Positions 1-8,923 of a stretch of 64,000 bases of DNA are shown here, piece after piece. Numbering within the stretch: position 1 is the first letter of the stretch; the number at the start of each line of letters is the position of its first letter. Below the pieces are notes generated by a model, which was given only the letters and a program-made list of their open reading frames with translations, made no database searches and had not been told where the DNA came from. The stretch is taken from positions 1-64,000 of the forward strand of contig JAHQWH010000189.1 of the NCBI GenBank assembly GCA_029856105.1. Reading direction: 5' to 3'. Made by a program: the position numbers and the translations under genes. Source of the DNA: Promethearchaeia archaeon. Lineage in GTDB: Archaea; Asgardarchaeota; Lokiarchaeia; Sigyniarchaeales; SOKP01.

Positions 1-1
1 T

Positions 2-526
2 AGGAAATTTCGGAGTCCTGAGAAGTTAATCCCTTGCGTGATCTATTTTTACTACAAAAGAAACAATATAGTTATTGATCAAGCAACCCTTCTTGATAAT
101 TCGAACCTATCAACCACTGAATTCAACACTTTTAGAAGGGGGATGGAAGATTTTTGGTCAAAATACCAAAACAGGGATCGTAAAAAATACATTCTTAATC
201 GAATAGGAGGAGTTATTAACGAGAAAAAATTAAAAACAGACCTATACTTTCAATCAGAGAAGATATTAGATAAATTTTGGGACTTAATAAAAGACTCGAA
301 AGACGACGTCATTGCTGGTTTAGTTATAGGAATCGCAAAAATACGCTCTAAACGCGAAGATATCGCCTTGGGGCCCATATGCGAGTTTCTACATATTAGT
401 CAGGGAACGCTTCAAAAATCAATTCAAAGGAAATTGTTCGACCTCCACGGCATTAAAAACAAAAAAAAAGGGTTTAAAAACAAGGTTGAATTTTTAGAAG
501 AAATTGGGCTGTTCAAGGGTATATGA
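2..526 (+). CDS. TFB/cyclin-fold-like protein, 5' end cut by window edge
   Basis: The frame is open to the left edge (codons from base 2), so the GTG at 38 is probably not the start and the gene begins outside the window. About 174 residues are visible. Two stretches look like the two helical repeats of transcription factor B (TFIIB-like): an SPEKLIPCVIYFYYKR segment near the visible start, and DDVIAGLVIGIAKI followed by a helix-turn-helix-like HISQGTLQKSIQRKL segment at about residues 100-150. No zinc ribbon is visible, but it could lie upstream. Base composition, with many CGA, ACG and GAC codons, matches the next three genes rather than the chromosome beyond 9 kb. It may be a divergent transcription factor of an accessory element; this is inferred from pattern, not from a clear family match. 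Confidence 0.55.
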   Translation, partial: RKFRSPEKLIPCVIYFYYKRNNIVIDQATLLDNSNLSTTEFNTFRRGMEDFWSKYQNRDRKKYILNRIGGVINEKKLKTDLYFQSEKILDKFWDLIKDSKDDVIAGLVIGIAKIRSKREDIALGPICEFLHISQGTLQKSIQRKLFDLHGIKNKKKGFKNKVEFLEEIGLFKGI

Positions 527-644
527 CGAATACGAGACGAATACCATCAATTATTGTTCTATAGTTCCAACGATATTTTTCCTTTTAAATAAAACGAAAT
601 TATAAAGTTACCAAATAAATAAAAAATTATAATAATAACGACTA

Positions 645-1406
645 ATGTTCGAAGAAATCATATTTATGGTAGGTTTTGCGGTATTTTCAGTAGTAATGTC
701 ATACGTTCTTTTAGTGGTAGCACCTGAGCCGTTAAACAAATTTTTTCAAGTTTTAGCAGTTTTAGGTATTGTAATACACGAACTTTGCCACGTCTTAATG
801 TGTCTATTGACTGACACTCCAATACGAACCATGAAAATACTAGAACGCTCTGATAACGAGTCAAAATTTGGTCTGAAGTATGGGGGGAGAATTGAATTAA
901 AAGAGTTTGATAAATTAACCTTTTTACAAGCGTTACTAATCGGGTTTGCGCCCCTTTATCTTTCGTTCTGGCTCTTTTTCTTTTTATGGGAGCTATTAAA
1001 GAATCCCAGCTTGGAAGTATTAATTTTCTATCTGTATATTTTTATAATGGTGTCCTTGGTGTTAAGTGCGGCGCCTTCGTTCGCCGATTTATTTACCATT
1101 TTTGGGTCCTTCCAATTTGACTGGAGATATTCGCTCTATCAGATTTTTTTATTGTTAATATCAATTTGTACAGTTTGGTTTAGTGTCGCGTATTTTCAGT
1201 TTGAAGTTTTTCACGAAATTCTGACGTATTTATTAATAATATTAGGGTACTACGTATATAAATATGGATTTAAAGAATTAAGGGCACTTATTCAGCATTT
1301 TTTAGGCAAGAGAAGTTCAAATGGTTCTGAAAGAGCGAATATAAAAAAGTTAACTCGACGACGCTTAAAACCCGCGAAACTTAGAGAAAAAGAAGCCCAG
1401 TGGTAA
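645..1406 (+). CDS. Multi-pass membrane metalloprotease-like protein (HELCH)
   Basis: This 253-residue protein has about six hydrophobic segments and a basic C-terminal tail (residues ~222-253). Residues 45-49 read HELCH, an HExxH zinc-peptidase motif inside a membrane segment, as in site-2-protease-like families. A later SAAPSFADLF segment, near residue 142, has the P-x-x-x-D spacing often seen as the third zinc ligand region in such archaeal membrane peptidases. It lies 46 nt before the ATPase gene and shares its codon use, so the two are probably co-transcribed. The substrate is unknown. It resembles only loosely the clear M50 protease at 59.9 kb. Confidence 0.6.
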   Translation: MFEEIIFMVGFAVFSVVMSYVLLVVAPEPLNKFFQVLAVLGIVIHELCHVLMCLLTDTPIRTMKILERSDNESKFGLKYGGRIELKEFDKLTFLQALLIGFAPLYLSFWLFFFLWELLKNPSLEVLIFYLYIFIMVSLVLSAAPSFADLFTIFGSFQFDWRYSLYQIFLLLISICTVWFSVAYFQFEVFHEILTYLLIILGYYVYKYGFKELRALIQHFLGKRSSNGSERANIKKLTRRRLKPAKLREKEAQW

Positions 1407-1452
1407 CGAAAAAGGTAAAAATCTAAAAAACAAGGGAAAGGTGAGATGTGAA

Positions 1453-3474
1453 ATGGAAGAGTATTGGCAAACAAGAGTTAGAATTACTCAGATTCCGCTT
1501 GAAATTGAAAAGGAATTATTAGTGCATTTTGAACAGGAAAAGGATGTTTTGGTTAAAAAATCTTTTTTAGCGAATCCCTTTTTAGACCAGACAACGTATG
1601 GTTTAGAACTAGCGATAAATAACGATTTTTCTTGGACTTTTTTTTTTAGCGAAAAAAACGAAGAGGACGCTCTTGTCAAAGGATTTTCTTTCTTAAGTTA
1701 TTTAAAATCTCAATACATTGGTTTAACTGGAATAGTGAACGTAATTCCTATCACTTCAAAAGAATTAAGCCAGAGGCCAATACTATACGAACTGGTTATA
1801 CCTCGTAGACCTAAACCTTTTTCTATAATTAATAAAATCATTCAATTATTCAAAAGCTATAGGATTGGAGACTTGACCTTTTATATGTTTTGGGAGCGAA
1901 ACGATTCTATCAGCATACAACCGCCATATTACGACGGTTTAATAAGGGAATACTATAAACTTAAAATATTAATAAGTTATAGTCCTTTCCGAGTAAAGGA
2001 TGACAGTAAATTTATTTTTAACCAGCTTTTTAAAGGGATCCAAGAATTTCTAACCTTTGGTATTCGAGATATTGAAGGAATAAAAGCCCATTTTAAATTA
2101 ATCCCAGAGGTATTTTGGCGTAACATCTTAAAATCGGATGTAATGATATATAATTGGGACAATAAAATAACGGGTCGATTTTTTAGTACATACTGGGAAA
2201 GTCCCGAAATTCTTGAATGGCAACGATGCGCATTTGTGTACCCTGCTATGGTAGATTTCTCTTTTCCAGAAACTTGTACGATTCCCAAGGCTAACGTTTT
2301 AAAATCAATGAATTTAGAATATAGAGATGTGTCTAAAGACGACAAGAACTCCATTTGGATCGGGCGGATAATAAGTAATGGTATTCTCGAGAACAACCCT
2401 GCTACAATTCCAATTAGTCATTTTGGTAAGTCTGTTATTATTGGTGGCCAAATGGGGACTGGGAAAACTCGTTTACTTACATTAATTTCTCACGAATTTT
2501 ACAAGAAGGCGCCTCATATAGGGATCTTATATTTAAACATGGGAAAACCGAATCAGCAACATCTATATAAACACGATTCGTTTATTAAATACGGAAGTTC
2601 GGATTTGCAAATACCTTATTTTGTTGAAGGAGAGTTCATCGATAAATCAATTCAAGAAACAGCAACCTACCTTGCAGCATCTCTTGGTTTAAGAGAGCCA
2701 GTTGATAAAATTCTTAAAAATGTTATGAAGGCGTTCATAAAAGTTAACGGTTCGTTGCCTATTTCTCTTAGAACTTTGTTTAAGGGTTTAAGAAAATGGT
2801 ATAAGAAACATCCTTACGATAATAAATTTCAAACAAGAATCTTAACCGCGATAGAAAATCGAGTTTTATCTCTCGTATCAGACCCAGTTTTAAATAAGTG
2901 TACGCAATTAACTCCAGATTCAACAATTCCTCAATGGTTTCTGGATTGGAGGAGTGGAAAAAAGGTTTTTTTAGATTTATCCATGTGCGACGCGTACGTT
3001 AAATTATTGCTGGCGAGTTCGATATTTCAAATGATTCGAGCACTAACACCTGGATACGAAACAAATGGACTTCAACATTTAATCGTTATTGACGAAGCTC
3101 AAGCAATACTAGAAAAGTCAAAAGAGCGATTTACAAATTCTGATTTCTACATAGCGAAAGAGCAATTAGAAATGATTTTCAATAATTTATTGAGAGAATT
3201 CCGAAGTAAGGGACTAGGTTTTATTATTGTGAGCGTGACTCCTTCAGATTTGTTTGTTTCAACGACTAAGCTTCCAAGTATTAAAATTCTTTTTCGCATG
3301 GGGGAAGAATGCATAAGACGGTTTACTCACATGTTAGACGACCATAAATACTTAATGCTGTTAAAAGCTCGGCAAGCTTTAGTCTTAAATGGAAATAACG
3401 CAGACCGATTTTCGATTCAGACGATTACTGTTAAAACCAGAAAGATTAAATTACCTATAATTAAAGCTAATTAG
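1453..3474 (+). CDS. HerA/FtsK-superfamily ATPase (DUF87/VirB4-like)
   Basis: A P-loop ATPase of about 673 residues. Walker A is GGQMGTGKT near residue 335 and Walker B is LIVIDEAQ near residue 545, followed by FRSKGLGFIIVSVTPSDL, a sensor-like strand typical of HerA/VirB4/TraG pumping ATPases. The first ~320 residues have no family I recognise. The GTG at 1441 also fits the frame, but GGTGAG at 1440-1445 places the ribosome binding site 7 nt before the ATG at 1453, which I take as start. It follows the HELCH protein and precedes the giant acidic protein by 12 nt, suggesting an operon. Such ATPases move DNA or proteins in conjugation, virus packaging or defence; which applies here is not decided by the sequence. 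Confidence 0.75.
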   Translation: MEEYWQTRVRITQIPLEIEKELLVHFEQEKDVLVKKSFLANPFLDQTTYGLELAINNDFSWTFFFSEKNEEDALVKGFSFLSYLKSQYIGLTGIVNVIPITSKELSQRPILYELVIPRRPKPFSIINKIIQLFKSYRIGDLTFYMFWERNDSISIQPPYYDGLIREYYKLKILISYSPFRVKDDSKFIFNQLFKGIQEFLTFGIRDIEGIKAHFKLIPEVFWRNILKSDVMIYNWDNKITGRFFSTYWESPEILEWQRCAFVYPAMVDFSFPETCTIPKANVLKSMNLEYRDVSKDDKNSIWIGRIISNGILENNPATIPISHFGKSVIIGGQMGTGKTRLLTLISHEFYKKAPHIGILYLNMGKPNQQHLYKHDSFIKYGSSDLQIPYFVEGEFIDKSIQETATYLAASLGLREPVDKILKNVMKAFIKVNGSLPISLRTLFKGLRKWYKKHPYDNKFQTRILTAIENRVLSLVSDPVLNKCTQLTPDSTIPQWFLDWRSGKKVFLDLSMCDAYVKLLLASSIFQMIRALTPGYETNGLQHLIVIDEAQAILEKSKERFTNSDFYIAKEQLEMIFNNLLREFRSKGLGFIIVSVTPSDLFVSTTKLPSIKILFRMGEECIRRFTHMLDDHKYLMLLKARQALVLNGNNADRFSIQTITVKTRKIKLPIIKAN

Positions 3475-3486
3475 TCGGCGATACAA

Positions 3487-6400
3487 TTGGATGAATTCGA
3501 AGACGACGAGGGTGAAGACAATTTTGATCCAAGCGATACCGAAGATGATATTGAGGACGATTTTGACCCAAACGATACCGAAGAAGATATTGAGGACGAT
3601 TTTGATCCAAACGATACCGAAGAAGATATTGACGACGACTTTGACCCTAACGATACCGAAGAAGATGTTGACGACGAATTTGACCCTAACGATACCGAAG
3701 AGGAAATTGACGATGATTTTGATCCAAACGATACCGAAAAGGAAATCGAGGACGATTTTGACCCAAACGATACTGAAGAGGATAAATTCAATGATAAATT
3801 TAACCCTAGCGAGGAAACCCAATATCACAACGAAAATATTGGTTCTCAATCAACTTCTACAGTTTTAACTAATAAGATAGAAGAAATTGAAGGTAATGTG
3901 GGACAACAGGAACAAGAAGAAGAAATCGAGATCCGCTCAGAAGAATATCAAAACGATACGGAGCCGATTGTAAATAGCGACGAGATTGAATTCATAAAGG
4001 ATATTGAAGAATTAGCTGAACAAGCCAGAAAAATAAATGCTGAAGACGAGAATATCGAACCACAAACTGAAAAAGAAAATGCGGCGTATTATGCTGAGCA
4101 ATATTATGAAGCCCTAAAGGAAAAAGAGGTAGTAAGCGTTAGTAAAGAGGGGCAAGAAACAGAAGAACTTAGACAAGAAGTAACAGAGGAATTAAATAGT
4201 GACCAAGAAAGTGGTCATAATAGCGATAATCTCGAAGAAGAAGAAGATATTATTGAAGCGTCTAAAATTACTAGTACAGAAGAATTTGAATATTTATGGG
4301 AAATTCGCGATAAATTAGAGCAAGAAGGAAAGATCTCTGAAGAGATAGAAGAGGTAATGCACGAAGCGGAAAAGATGTACGAAACGCTTAAAGACGCAGA
4401 AAAATTATATGAAGAGCAACAACAAGAGAAATTAAAGCTAGTTGATCACGAAGACGAAGCGAGCGAAGAGGACCTAAAAGAAGATTTGGATAGAGAAGAC
4501 CTATTAGAGCAAACTGTTGAATTAGAAGAGAAATTGGTTCAACAAGGGGTATCGCAAAAAGAGATAGATATTAAAGTCGAGGAATCCATAGAAACGACCA
4601 AGTTTGAAGAAAAATTAGAGAATATAATTGAAGAGCAAGAACGGGAGAAATTAAAGCTAGTCGATCACGAAGACGAAGCGAGCGAAGAGGACCTAAAAGA
4701 AGAGCTGGATAGAATAGATCTAGTAGAGCAGGCTGTAGAATTAGAAGAGAAATTAGTTCAACAAGGGGAATCCCAAGAAGAGATAGATGCGAGGGTGGAA
4801 GAATCCATAGAGGAATCCATAGAAACGACCAAGTTTGAAGAAAAATTAGAAAAAATAATTGAAGAGCAAGAACGGGAGAAATTAAAGCTAGTTGATCACG
4901 AAGACGAAGCGAGCGAAGAGGACCTAAAAGAAAATTTGGATAGAATAGACTTAATAGAGCAAGCTGTTGAATTAGAAGAGAAATTAGTTCAACAAGGAGA
5001 ATTGCAAGAAGAAATAGATGTGAGAGTAGAGGAATCCATAGAAACGACTAAATTTGAAGAGAAATTAGAAAAAATAATTGAAGAGCAAGAACGGGAGAAA
5101 TTAATGCTAGTCGATCACGAAGACGAAGCGAGCGAAGAGGATCTAAAAGAAGATTTAGATAGAATAGATCTAGTAGAGCAGGCTGTAGAATTAGAAGAGA
5201 ATTTAGTTCAACAAGGGGAATCCCAAGAAGACATAGATATTAGAGTAGAAGAATCCATAGAGGAAGCCTTAGAAGAAAAGGAAGTAGAAACTTACGGAAG
5301 TGTTGAGAATAAAGAAAATTTAGAAGTTTTAAAACCAGAACTAGATGCCGAAAGCGAATCCGAATATAAGAAAGATTTAATTGAGGAAAGTACAAAGCTA
5401 GTAAGTGAAGAATCTGACGAAGAGGAAAACGAACGTCTTCAAGAGTTATATCGCCAAGAAACGGGCAGGAGACCTATATATTCTAGAAAAATAACAAAAG
5501 GTTATAGCCAATGGTTAGAGCAACAACGAGAATTAGGCTCGGAAAAGATTAAATATTCTAAAAGTGAAAGCGAAAAAAAAAAAGAAATTGAAGAAGAGGG
5601 TTGGAAAACAACCCTTATACAATGGATAAAAGAGGCTTCTGAGGAAGAATGCAACGCTGAGCTTAAATCCGAGTTAAAAAAAGCCCTCGAGAGTTATAAC
5701 GAGTTCGAGGATTTGACTCGAAAGTTTTTGGAATTATATAAAAAGTCTCAAAAAGAAAAACTTACTGAAATAGAAAAGAATAGATTAAAATTCTTAACAG
5801 AAAGACTACAGGAGCTAGGTCCTATCCAATTAGAATTAGTAGCAAATATTCGGGCTTTTAAAGATTATTTTTATAATCATTTTTGGGAACTTATGAACAG
5901 GTTTTTTGTTAATCGAGTGCGTAGCAAATTTTTTAAGCACATCTCGCAGACAATATTAAAATTAAAGGAGTTAAGGAAAGAACAAAAAAACGAGAAAATT
6001 AAATATCTAGTTAATAAAAATAGTATAAAAAAATCACAGAGAGGAATTGATTACAATAACGAAGATTTCAGAAAGGAATTGAAAAAGAAATTTAAAATCG
6101 TTGTAAGAAATATTTTGAATAGATATGATCTAAAACCTTTAGATGAAAAAACACTCATTAATTGTGCATTTAATCTTTTTGATTATGCTGTTACCAATAA
6201 AAATTTAAAATCTAATGATTTGGGGCGAAATAAAGGAATTCGTTATCTTTCAATTATTCTAATATATTATGCTTTAATAGGTCTTGATTGCTACACCTTA
6301 GGGAATAGAATTTTAACAGGGAAATTAGTAGCACAATCAGTTGAGGATTATTCAGAACTGGGATTTAAAACAAGAGAAACTATGGAGGGTCATATTACAG

Positions 6401-8859
6401 CAGGTAAGCTTTATAAATTTCTACCTAGAGAAATTCAAGCTAAAACTGATAATTTACCTTACTTTAAAAAATTAATATTTGATGATAATTATAGAAATAT
6501 GTTAATTCAGTATTTAGAAATTGCCATACCTGAATTATTAAATTCTTATTCAATTTTAGAATTAAAATCAGAAAATATTAAAAAAACCGCTTTAAAAATA
6601 TTTGATTATGCAATTAATAATGGTATGACGCAGGATAAACTATTTCCGTCTTATAATTCTAATAAAATGGCGTTAATTTTAATATTTTATGGTCTCTTAG
6701 ATTTAGGGATAAAAAGCTTAGGATTTACTTCAATTAGCCAATCGAATATCGGAAAAGCTTTAAAAAATATATATAACAAACTTAATTTTCCAGATGCAGA
6801 TTCTATAATATATTTATCTCCCAAAGTAATCTATAATTTTCTCCCAGAGAAGTTAAAGACTTCACTTAATTCGCTTCCTTCTCCAAAATTAATAATATTT
6901 ACTGATAGTTATAAAGAAGCCTTGAAAAATTTTCTAATTATTATTTCAAAAGATGTCATTATAAAATATTCCTTTTCTGGTATTACAAAAAATGAATTAG
7001 TAAATAGATCCTTAAAAATATTCGGTCAAGCGTTGGATAATGGATTATTACCTGATAACTTAAATAAAAACAGATCCCCGAATAAATTAGCAATAATCTT
7101 ATTATACTTTGCTCTAATTTATTACAAAATATATAATTTGAGAAAAAGAACAATCTGCATTAATGCCGTGATCGATTCCTTAAATGATATTAGTAAATTA
7201 GGATTTAACAGTAAAAAATCTATGAATACAATTTATTTTGGCGATTTGCTTCCTTTTTTACCAAAATTTTACGAAACACGAGTAAATGGATTAGGAGATG
7301 CGCATAAAATTTCCATAAAATATGACAATTCTTTCAAAAAGGATTTGGAAAAGTATATTAGATTTATTTCATCAAAAATTATGAAACAGATTTTAATTAA
7401 TAGTATTTCGAGTGAAATTATTACTAAAAAAGCTTTACAAATTTATGAATATGCCCTTAAAAATGGCTTAAACCCAGATAAATTAGGAGATAGGAGGTTT
7501 GCTAGATATATTTCAGTTTGCTTAGTTTATTTTTCGCTTGTATCTCTTGATATAAAAAGCTTGGGTAACAGAGCAATATCTGTTAGAGATATCTCTAATA
7601 TTATTGGTGATGATTATGAGAAGTTAGGATTTGGTTCTATAGAAGCAATGAAATTTGGATATGGTTTTCTTAAGAAATTCATTCATAAGGACATTTCAGA
7701 TATAGTGGAAAATCTACCATCTACTATAGGAATCATTTTTAATAGAGAATATTTTATTAATTTAGAGAAAAATATTAATATTATCGGGACTAAAGTTATC
7801 GAATATTATAATTTAGAGTTTGATCTTAAAAAAATAACATCTAAAGCAATTCATATTTTTCAGGATTCCATTCACAATGGCTTAGAACCATCAGATATGG
7901 GAGATAATAAAAATACATCCTTTATGAGCATAATTTTAATATATTATGCGTTGATTTCTTTTAATATTACAAGATTACAATCTGGCTCTATTACCGTATC
8001 TAAGATTATAGATTCATTAGTCGATCATTATGATAGAATAGGTTTTTCGTCTTTATGGTTTTCTGATAGAGTTATTTCAGGAAGGCTTTATAATTTTCTT
8101 CCACAAAATACTAAAGAAATTGTTGATCTTTTACCTGAACGAGATCGACCAGCAGGTAAATACGAATCCATTTGTAAGCAAGCTTTCAATGAAGTTTTCT
8201 CAGATATTTTTAATATGAAAATAAGATTTACACCCCATTTATCTTTATATAAGTTAGTGGAAAATCATAGGATCAAATATATAAATGAATATATACAACG
8301 AGGACATTCAGATGGTGCAGTTAAAATTTTTTTACAAAAAAAAAGCATAATTAATGCTTTCCGACATAAGTTAAGGACAGACATCGATATACCGAGAGAT
8401 ATTGACGAGCTTTTATATGTTATAAATGATTTCAATTCTTTTCAAATTCAGAAGATTGTTGATAGAATAAAAGATAATTTAGTGGAATCTGATTCGAAAG
8501 TAATAAAATTTCAATTCCCTATTGGTTATATCAAGATTTTGATTGAAAATAATAAAATTTTTCTTCTTGAGCGTGAAGTTAATATCCCCTTTAATTATCA
8601 TAGCGAAAATTTCATATGGATAACATTCGAATATAATGGTATTCAGCATTATATTTTTCCGAATTATTTTAATAAAAATATTAATGAATTAGATTCGTTT
8701 TTAAAGGGTGTAATTAATGATCTTCTTAAAATCTATCTTCTCTACCATAATGGAATTATTATTTTTGAATTTCCATATTGGATCTGCCCGAAAATGAACA
8801 GACCGAATAGAATTAAAGATTTTATAAAAAATGAAGTGAATTCTTTTTTTAATTTTTAA
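3487..8859 (+). CDS. Giant acidic repeat protein with five C-terminal cyclin-like repeats
   Basis: This protein has 1790 residues and starts at TTG 3487, 12 nt after the ATPase; GGCGAT just upstream could be its binding site. The parts in order are: seven 13-residue acidic repeats (residues ~11-101); a Glu-rich, probably coiled-coil region (~100-310); four 73-77-residue repeats (~314-598), each with LVDHEDEASEEDLKE; a basic coiled-coil stretch (~640-850); five ~140-residue helical repeats starting near 853, 992, 1132, 1271 and 1412; and a unique tail (1551-1790). The helical repeats share a pattern of A-x-x-IF-x-YA-x-x-NGL, then IILIYYAL, then LG-x-R-x-I-S, like one TFIIB cyclin fold. No signal peptide or membrane segment is seen. 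The 5' part is CG-containing and the 3' half is AT-rich with almost no CG, so the gene may be chimeric. Function is unknown. Confidence 0.75.
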   Translation: MDEFEDDEGEDNFDPSDTEDDIEDDFDPNDTEEDIEDDFDPNDTEEDIDDDFDPNDTEEDVDDEFDPNDTEEEIDDDFDPNDTEKEIEDDFDPNDTEEDKFNDKFNPSEETQYHNENIGSQSTSTVLTNKIEEIEGNVGQQEQEEEIEIRSEEYQNDTEPIVNSDEIEFIKDIEELAEQARKINAEDENIEPQTEKENAAYYAEQYYEALKEKEVVSVSKEGQETEELRQEVTEELNSDQESGHNSDNLEEEEDIIEASKITSTEEFEYLWEIRDKLEQEGKISEEIEEVMHEAEKMYETLKDAEKLYEEQQQEKLKLVDHEDEASEEDLKEDLDREDLLEQTVELEEKLVQQGVSQKEIDIKVEESIETTKFEEKLENIIEEQEREKLKLVDHEDEASEEDLKEELDRIDLVEQAVELEEKLVQQGESQEEIDARVEESIEESIETTKFEEKLEKIIEEQEREKLKLVDHEDEASEEDLKENLDRIDLIEQAVELEEKLVQQGELQEEIDVRVEESIETTKFEEKLEKIIEEQEREKLMLVDHEDEASEEDLKEDLDRIDLVEQAVELEENLVQQGESQEDIDIRVEESIEEALEEKEVETYGSVENKENLEVLKPELDAESESEYKKDLIEESTKLVSEESDEEENERLQELYRQETGRRPIYSRKITKGYSQWLEQQRELGSEKIKYSKSESEKKKEIEEEGWKTTLIQWIKEASEEECNAELKSELKKALESYNEFEDLTRKFLELYKKSQKEKLTEIEKNRLKFLTERLQELGPIQLELVANIRAFKDYFYNHFWELMNRFFVNRVRSKFFKHISQTILKLKELRKEQKNEKIKYLVNKNSIKKSQRGIDYNNEDFRKELKKKFKIVVRNILNRYDLKPLDEKTLINCAFNLFDYAVTNKNLKSNDLGRNKGIRYLSIILIYYALIGLDCYTLGNRILTGKLVAQSVEDYSELGFKTRETMEGHITAGKLYKFLPREIQAKTDNLPYFKKLIFDDNYRNMLIQYLEIAIPELLNSYSILELKSENIKKTALKIFDYAINNGMTQDKLFPSYNSNKMALILIFYGLLDLGIKSLGFTSISQSNIGKALKNIYNKLNFPDADSIIYLSPKVIYNFLPEKLKTSLNSLPSPKLIIFTDSYKEALKNFLIIISKDVIIKYSFSGITKNELVNRSLKIFGQALDNGLLPDNLNKNRSPNKLAIILLYFALIYYKIYNLRKRTICINAVIDSLNDISKLGFNSKKSMNTIYFGDLLPFLPKFYETRVNGLGDAHKISIKYDNSFKKDLEKYIRFISSKIMKQILINSISSEIITKKALQIYEYALKNGLNPDKLGDRRFARYISVCLVYFSLVSLDIKSLGNRAISVRDISNIIGDDYEKLGFGSIEAMKFGYGFLKKFIHKDISDIVENLPSTIGIIFNREYFINLEKNINIIGTKVIEYYNLEFDLKKITSKAIHIFQDSIHNGLEPSDMGDNKNTSFMSIILIYYALISFNITRLQSGSITVSKIIDSLVDHYDRIGFSSLWFSDRVISGRLYNFLPQNTKEIVDLLPERDRPAGKYESICKQAFNEVFSDIFNMKIRFTPHLSLYKLVENHRIKYINEYIQRGHSDGAVKIFLQKKSIINAFRHKLRTDIDIPRDIDELLYVINDFNSFQIQKIVDRIKDNLVESDSKVIKFQFPIGYIKILIENNKIFLLEREVNIPFNYHSENFIWITFEYNGIQHYIFPNYFNKNINELDSFLKGVINDLLKIYLLYHNGIIIFEFPYWICPKMNRPNRIKDFIKNEVNSFFNF
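3517..3789 (+). repeat. Seven tandem 39-bp units encoding DDFDPNDTEEDIE
   Basis: Seven in-frame copies of a 13-codon unit lie near the N-terminus of the giant protein. The core FDPNDTE is kept in most copies, with Ile/Val and Glu/Asp exchanges between units. The alternating Asp/Asn spacing recalls calcium-binding Asp-rich repeats, but no classical EF-hand or dockerin loop is formed. Confidence 0.9.
4426..5281 (+). repeat. Four tandem ~219-231-bp coiled-coil repeats
   Basis: Units begin near 4426, 4645, 4876 and 5095 with almost identical DNA coding for KLKLVDHEDEASEEDLKE. Spacing is 219, 231 and 219 bp; the second unit has a duplicated EESIEES stretch. DNA-level similarity is high, so the array expanded recently. 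Confidence 0.9.
6043..8136 (+). repeat. Five diverged ~140-residue helical repeats
   Basis: Protein-level repeats begin near 6043, 6460, 6880, 7297 and 7720. Each has an acidic pre-helix, the A-x-x-IF-x-YA helix, a NGL-x-P-D-x-L turn, a hydrophobic ILIYYALI helix, a short LG-x-R-x-I linker, a helix ending in LGF, and a closing FLP. The DNA is strongly diverged, so these are old duplications, unlike the two upstream arrays. Confidence 0.8.
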
Positions 8860-8923
8860 TACTAATTATATTAAATAAATCGACATTATTTTATGATATA
8901 TTATAAAAAATATAGTGTGTATT

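Noticed and set aside
3451-3868. Long open frames on the other strand and in another frame over the acidic repeats
   Set aside because: They are shadows of the 39-bp periodic sequence; the Ile/Ser-rich products follow from the repeat, not from a gene.
3517-5281. Tandem DNA repeats resembling a CRISPR or satellite array
   Set aside because: They are in-frame protein repeats with no spacers; no cas genes or repeat-spacer structure occur in the window.
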